From Boswellia sacra (taxonomy: Eukaryota; Streptophyta; Magnoliopsida; Sapindales; Burseraceae): a DNA stretch of 64,000 nucleotides. Where the stretch lies: contig SNVD02010163.1 in assembly GCA_013180625.2 (NCBI GenBank), positions 62,001 to 126,000 of the forward strand, read 5' to 3'. This document shows positions 59,170 to 64,000 of the stretch, in pieces. Under the pieces are notes generated by a model. That model saw only the letters and a program-made list of their open reading frames with translations. It did no database searches and had not been told where the DNA came from. Made by a program: the position numbers and the translations under genes. The stretch's first letter is position 1. Each line of letters opens with the position of its first letter.

Positions 59170-59690
59170 TCATACCTAGCAAGATGTAACATTGCACATG
59201 TAGAGCTATCTGAATCTCCTCATACATGGTGAGATCTAATATCACATAGGCAGAGTAATCTAGTTAAACGCACTCGTAGAGCTAAGTCCCAAAGGGCTAA
59301 GCGCCCAGATCAAACAACTCAAAGTCTCTATGTGTGTCTAAATGGGTCCCCAAGCCCTCTATCTATATAACTGATAAGCTGGTCACACCTGGGCAAATCT
59401 AACATCGCACAAGTAGACAAATATAATACTGTTAAACTGATCCTTAATGGTGAGATCTAACATCACATAGGTAGACAAATCTGAAATTGTTGAACTAATC
59501 CTAAATGGTGAGATTTACATCGCACAGGTAGTTTTATCTAATATCTAAATTTACTTGGAGAAATCTAACATTGCACGTGCCTGCTAAATTGGTCATACGC
59601 ATGCGTAGAGTTACCCCCAAATGGCTAATGCACCCAAATCACATAGCCTAAAGCCTTTTTGTCTATCTAGATGAGTCATAAAGACCTTAA
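59170..59690. repeat. Dispersed six-copy motif and an 80-bp duplicated phrase
   Basis: GAGATCTAACATCACATAGG and variants occur about six times (near 59178, 59229, 59393, 59451, 59508 and 59557). A longer phrase around 59276-59360 recurs altered at 59601-59690 (both containing GGCTAA.GC.CCCA.ATCA). Confidence 0.7.
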
Positions 59691-60330
59691 TATGTACCAC
59701 TATCTAAGTGAATCTGCTAGCTCACTATCTAAGTGAGTTGGGTACTAACTTAGCATAACATAACTAAAATTGCTTATCTTTGCTAAAACTGATTTTCAAA
59801 ACCGTTTCATATGCTAAACCTTTCCTTTTCATGCAACTCTATCGAATATTAAATATTTTCTAAAATCCACGATAAAATTGTATGTGATTCAATATAATCA
59901 ATCTTAAAAAAAAAAAAAACAATTTCAAATACTTCAAGAGACCTTGAAACAAGATGTCAAAATGATTTTCAACAACTTGATTAACATCCTTTCTCTAAAC
60001 AGTGAAAATGTTCTCTTGAATAAACTAGAAGACATTTAAACATAAAAATATGAATTTTCCCTTTCTAAATGCTATATAAACAACCACACAAGCTTCAAAG
60101 GATATAAATAAATTTATCCACTAATACAAAATCCATTGAAGATATTTCCTATCTAATTATACAATATCACAAGGCCAAATACTCATAATATAAACATATA
60201 GTAATAATTAAAGCTTTTAACCTACACACTTCAATATTGAAACTTAACTGCAAAAGATCTTACTTGTCTTTAATCTAATTCTAAAAAGAATCCATCAACA
60301 ATATTTACTTCCATTAACATATTAACAAAT

Positions 60331-61277
60331 ATTCATTCTATTAGAAGTGGATGTAAGAAGGGACCCAGGGGGGCCCAAGCCCTTTCTAAAACTTTAAACT
60401 TTTACTCCCTTATTTCTCATAGTTTACAATTACACCCTGCTCGAAAAAATAGTTTTAAATTGTTTTTCTTTCTTTCTTTTTGAAGCTAGTACCCTATCAA
60501 ACTTATATTTCTATAAGTATATTACCATCTTGTCCTCACTTTTAACCTCAATCATTAATTACCAAAATACCCCCAAGTGGGCTTAGGTTCAACGAATTGG
60601 GCTAAGTGGGTCTCATGTCTTCTATTTATACCAATTGAATGATAGCCCACCAAAGAGCCTCATTGGTGGCTTGGGTCTACTTGGCCTTAGGCTGAATATA
60701 GCTTTAGGACACAGAGTTAGATTCAAATTCAGATTCAGATTTGCAAGGTTGCATGGTATTAGGCCTTTGGGCTCCAACATAACATGAACCATAGCCCAAT
60801 GTAGCATGTAGAATATGTGCACGTATAGATTGATGCTAGCTAGGGCTTTTCATATTAGGCTATCAAATTTAAAGTTCAGAGGCCTTTCTACTGACTATAC
60901 TAATTTGTTTTGAAGTGCCATGGCCATGGACTTTGTAACAGATTCAGATATAGATTTGGATTCAGATTCAGATTCAGATATGTTTTAGGCTTTGTCATGG
61001 GCCCATTGGGCTTGGACAAAATCGAGCATCAACAATATGCAAGCCATAAAAATCGAAGCTTTTGTTTGGCTGAGTCTAATCTAGATTATTTGGATTAGAA
61101 AAGCTGTTTTTTTTCTAGAGTTTATATAATGAAATCCAAAAACATAAGTTGGAGAAAAAGATTCAATTTTGCTCTATATTTAATTTTCATTTCATCTTTT
61201 CTCAAGCAACCAAAAAGAAAAAGAAAGATCTGGTTCCTCTAGAATTAAAAGCAAAGAGTTTTTTTTTTTTTTTTAGT

Positions 61278-61320
<43 letters not shown>

Positions 61321-61522
61321 TAACCATTTTGATCTCAATCAAATTGAGAGTAAATCCAAGGTTTTTATGTGTGAATTATGTTAATTGTTGGAATCAATTG
61401 TTTAAGAGAATAGAGAGGAAGAGATGAAGAAACAACTGACGAAAGAGGGGAAATAGAAATGATGAAGAGAATGAGAGAAGAGGAGAGAGAGAAAGAAGAG
61501 AGAGGAGTGATTTATTTTATTA
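60331..61522. other. Intergenic region with GATTCA runs
   Basis: Short arrays of GATTCA lie at about 60718-60746 and 60940-60983, giving open frames that are only low complexity. An (AT)n run is at 61282-61317 and a purine-rich AGAGGAGAGAG stretch at about 61440-61506. Confidence 0.5.
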
Positions 61523-61530
61523 ATTTTGAT

Positions 61531-62070
61531 TAGGCTTGAGTATTTGACCCTATGGGTCGGGGGCCCCAGTGCGACTCGTGAGGATGGGGCGGGTCTGGAT
61601 CCGAAGGGATGTTGCCCTGGCCGGGGCGGCTCTAGCTTCGAGACCCATCTAACCCATGCCGCCCCGCATTATAAAAGGGTGTATATAAAAAATTATAAAA
61701 TATAAGGACCGATATGTAATTTTAAAGGATTATTTTGATAAATTTTAATATATACATATATGGATGTCTTGAAATGTGACAAAGTATATAAAAAAAATGT
61801 TTTTAAATAGAATGGCTCCACTCCACTAAAATTTGTCTACATGTGTATATAAAAAAATAAATTTAAATATGGTGGGTCTATTTTAAAAATCTTTTTCTTA
61901 TAAATTTATAAATGGATAAGACGGGGCGAGGCGGGGTGGCTACAGATCCGCCTAAATTTTTTTTTGCCCCAGAGGCAATGGGGCGGGGTGGGGCGAAAAA
62001 TAATGCAGTGGGGCGGGGATGGATATCTGCTACCCTGTACCCGCCCCGCCCTGCCCCGATTCCAAGCCTA
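61531..62070. mobile_element. hAT-type miniature element (540 bp)
   Basis: The ends TAGGCTTG and CAAGCCTA are perfect 8-bp inverted repeats. ATTTTGAT is repeated exactly on both sides (61523-61530, 62071-62078), an 8-bp target duplication as made by hAT transposases. The ends are rich in GGGGCGGGG-type text in opposite orientation, like the element at 37498. There is no coding sequence. Confidence 0.88.
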
Positions 62071-62078
62071 ATTTTGAT

Positions 62079-63804
62079 TAGATTATTTATTTATTTTATT
62101 ATTATTTGACTTTGTCAAAACTCATATTAAATGGGTATTAAAGACTTTTTGCTATCTATTAAGATTAGATAAGGGCATTATGGTCTATTCTATGATCGTC
62201 GTTGACAGTCTTATGTCAGAATCCACTTTTTTTGTTAACTTTAACATTGATGAGAAACCTAAGGGGGCAAAAGTAGGTTTTTGAAAACTATGGGACGATA
62301 TTTTAGCCAAACCCTAGGGGCAAATAGTGATTAGCCCTACAAATTATTATGATTAACTGAATTGTATATGTAATTGATAAGAAATTGAGGAAGTTATGCT
62401 CCTATAAATTAAGGCTTAAATTAAAGTTTATATTTAAATAATTACAGAAATCTTTTGAAAAATCAACTCAAATGTCGATATGTTAAGATAGAAGTTTTAA
62501 CATTTAAAAATTTCTAAACTATATAATACAAGTCATAAAAGAAAATTTTCAATTTAATAGAAAACATGTATGTAAACTAGAAATCATAAAATTTTTTAAG
62601 TGTTCTTAACTTAAAATGATATGAAATTATTAGTCATATCATATGTGTCTACATAAATTGTATAACTTTTTGCAATTTTTAGAACAAATATTAAGATATT
62701 AAAAATGATAGAGGTAAGGTCATTTAATTATAAAAAGGTTATATTAGATATTAAAGTTATGTATATATCAAATTTAAGATTGAGGGATGATATTGTATTT
62801 TTTTTAAAACTTCAAGGATAAAATTTTATTCGAGGTAAACCAAAGATGATGACATTGTTAGAGAGATGTACAAAAAATAACCAAGTCTTAGGAGGGTGTT
62901 TTGAAAAATAATCAAAGTTGATTTTTTTTTTAACACATTACCCCATAATACATTAATGTGTTCGACCAATTAACCTGTAATGTTAATTTATTCAACTCGT
63001 CAACATGTTATAAATTAGGAGAAATTGTAACGATATTCTTGTCTATTACTAAACTTGGCTATGCAATCAAATAAAACATTAAAATTGTTATTTTCTAAAA
63101 CACTCCCTAAAATTTTGTTATTTTTCCTAATTTCTGATATTGTTATTTGCCTGATTAATTGCTGAATATTTTTTGTGCTGTAAATAGTTTTGAATGTTTT
63201 GAGACACTTAGGCGTTGTTAATTTGTTGTTAATACTCTTTGAATGCAACAATTTTTTTATTTTTGTTCAATGTATTTCCACTTTGCAACCAACATATTAT
63301 CACGCTTTAATTTGTCAATAATTGGACGTGTCTCTTCCAAAGGTTTGTAAAAAAATTATATTAACTGTCCTTTCCATGAAAAATTAAGTTGAGGTGTGTA
63401 ATGGCGCAAATCAAGATATATATAAAAAAAAAAAAATTTGATATCATAATTACGTATATATTCAATATTGCATGAGTGTTATTCTCGCCATTGAAATGAA
63501 CATGCATCTTAATTTTATCGATAAATCAATCAAATTCCTGAACATCATTGATCGAAAGTATGTCATTTATTTTCTCAAAACATATATAAATAACTGGATA
63601 TGCATAGGTTGTAATTAGAGAGGTCCCTTATGGGATCGAAGGAGCCTCTCCTTCGCCTATTATAGGAGGTTATTCAAGAAAGATTAAAACAAGGGAATGC
63701 GGTCTCCTAATTTCTCTAATTAAGGTCTTAATTAACAATTTCATTAAAGAAAATTTTATCCTTTTGTTGACTTGATGAAATCAATCAAACTTGGTGTATT
63801 CTTA
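62079..63804. other. Intergenic AT-rich region
   Basis: No gene recognised. GC-poor throughout except AGGGGCAAATAGTG-like text near 62320-62335, and no clear transposon ends. Confidence 0.5.
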
Positions 63805-64000
63805 GGGGCTGTTTGGTTTTTTCACTTAATATTTAATATGCTTTTTAACACTTAATATTTATTAACACTTAATTTTAATCATTTAAATGATATATTTATT
63901 TTTAATTTTCAAATAAGTATTAAGTAGATTAACTAACTTTGATTTGACATATTTATCCTTAATATTAATATACATTAAAAATTAAATACTTAACAAAATT
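63805..64000. mobile_element. Possible left end of a miniature transposon running out of the window
   Basis: AGGGGCTGTTTGGTTTTTTC followed by short TTAATATTTA repeats is the style of terminus seen in many plant miniature elements. The other end lies beyond the window. Confidence 0.3.

Larger units (their letters stand above)
57691..60330 (-). repeat. Repeat-rich non-coding block, possibly LTR-derived
   Basis: The block contains two kinds of internal repeats (58497-58808 and 59170-59690). A phrase near 58090-58125 (GGAGTGAGCTAGAGGTTTAG) resembles text I associate with LTRs of plant Gypsy elements in reverse orientation. No clear TG...CA ends or target duplication were found, so the class is uncertain. 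Confidence 0.3.

Noticed and set aside
60622..61098. Frames with alternating NLNLNL or RFRYRFGFRF text
   Set aside because: Translation of GATTCA and related simple repeats; no start context or family.

Overview
The window is nuclear DNA from a flowering plant, most likely a eudicot. The signs are AT-rich DNA with GT-AG introns, dense nested Copia, Gypsy, CACTA, hAT and Mutator-type elements, and one spliced class I terpene synthase gene of the TPS-a type. The terpene synthase most resembles plastidial casbene synthases of Euphorbiaceae, so a Malpighiales/Euphorbiaceae source is plausible but not proven. I found no bacterial-type gene, CRISPR array, rRNA or convincing tRNA gene.

Layout. 1-3.46 kb: right part of a decayed CACTA (En/Spm) element with a broken Ulp1-like C48 peptidase gene. 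4.05-11.76 kb: a Tork/TNT1-94-like Copia remnant on the minus strand, split in its reverse transcriptase by a 3,957-bp CACTA element (4979-8935, TSD ACT) that carries a decayed BAG1-type co-chaperone gene. 11.77-17.91 kb: a 5'-truncated Ty3/Gypsy (Athila/Tat-like) element on the plus strand with an accessory ORF and 3' LTR, inserted into a second minus-strand Copia (17.91-20.28 kb, with LTR and primer-binding site). 20.55-29.41 kb: a complete-length, two-LTR Sirevirus-like Copia on the plus strand; its reverse transcriptase is deleted and it has a third ORF. 30.8-36.8 kb: a second CACTA of the same family as the one at 4.98 kb, hosting a solo LTR. 37.5-38.9 kb: a GC-ended hAT-type element. 39.0-40.3 kb: a solo Gypsy LTR. 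40.9-42.0 kb: a Mutator-type foldback element with long inverted repeats and a tRNA-like segment. 42.4-50.3 kb: a third CACTA, of a different family, hosting another copy of the solo LTR found in the second CACTA.

51.48-54.96 kb (minus strand) is the only gene that looks alive: seven exons that join without frameshift into a 595-residue protein with an N-terminal extension, RPx8W, RDR and DDTYD motifs. The first residue of its second metal-binding motif is glycine. A TATA box lies about 60 bp upstream of the ATG. The remaining 9 kb is intergenic repeat-like DNA, with a 540-bp hAT-type element at 61.53-62.07 kb that has a perfect 8-bp target duplication.

The genes do not form a pathway. The biology is one terpene synthase in a transposon-filled region, where the nesting order can be read from target-site duplications. 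No cytochrome P450 or second terpene synthase is visible.
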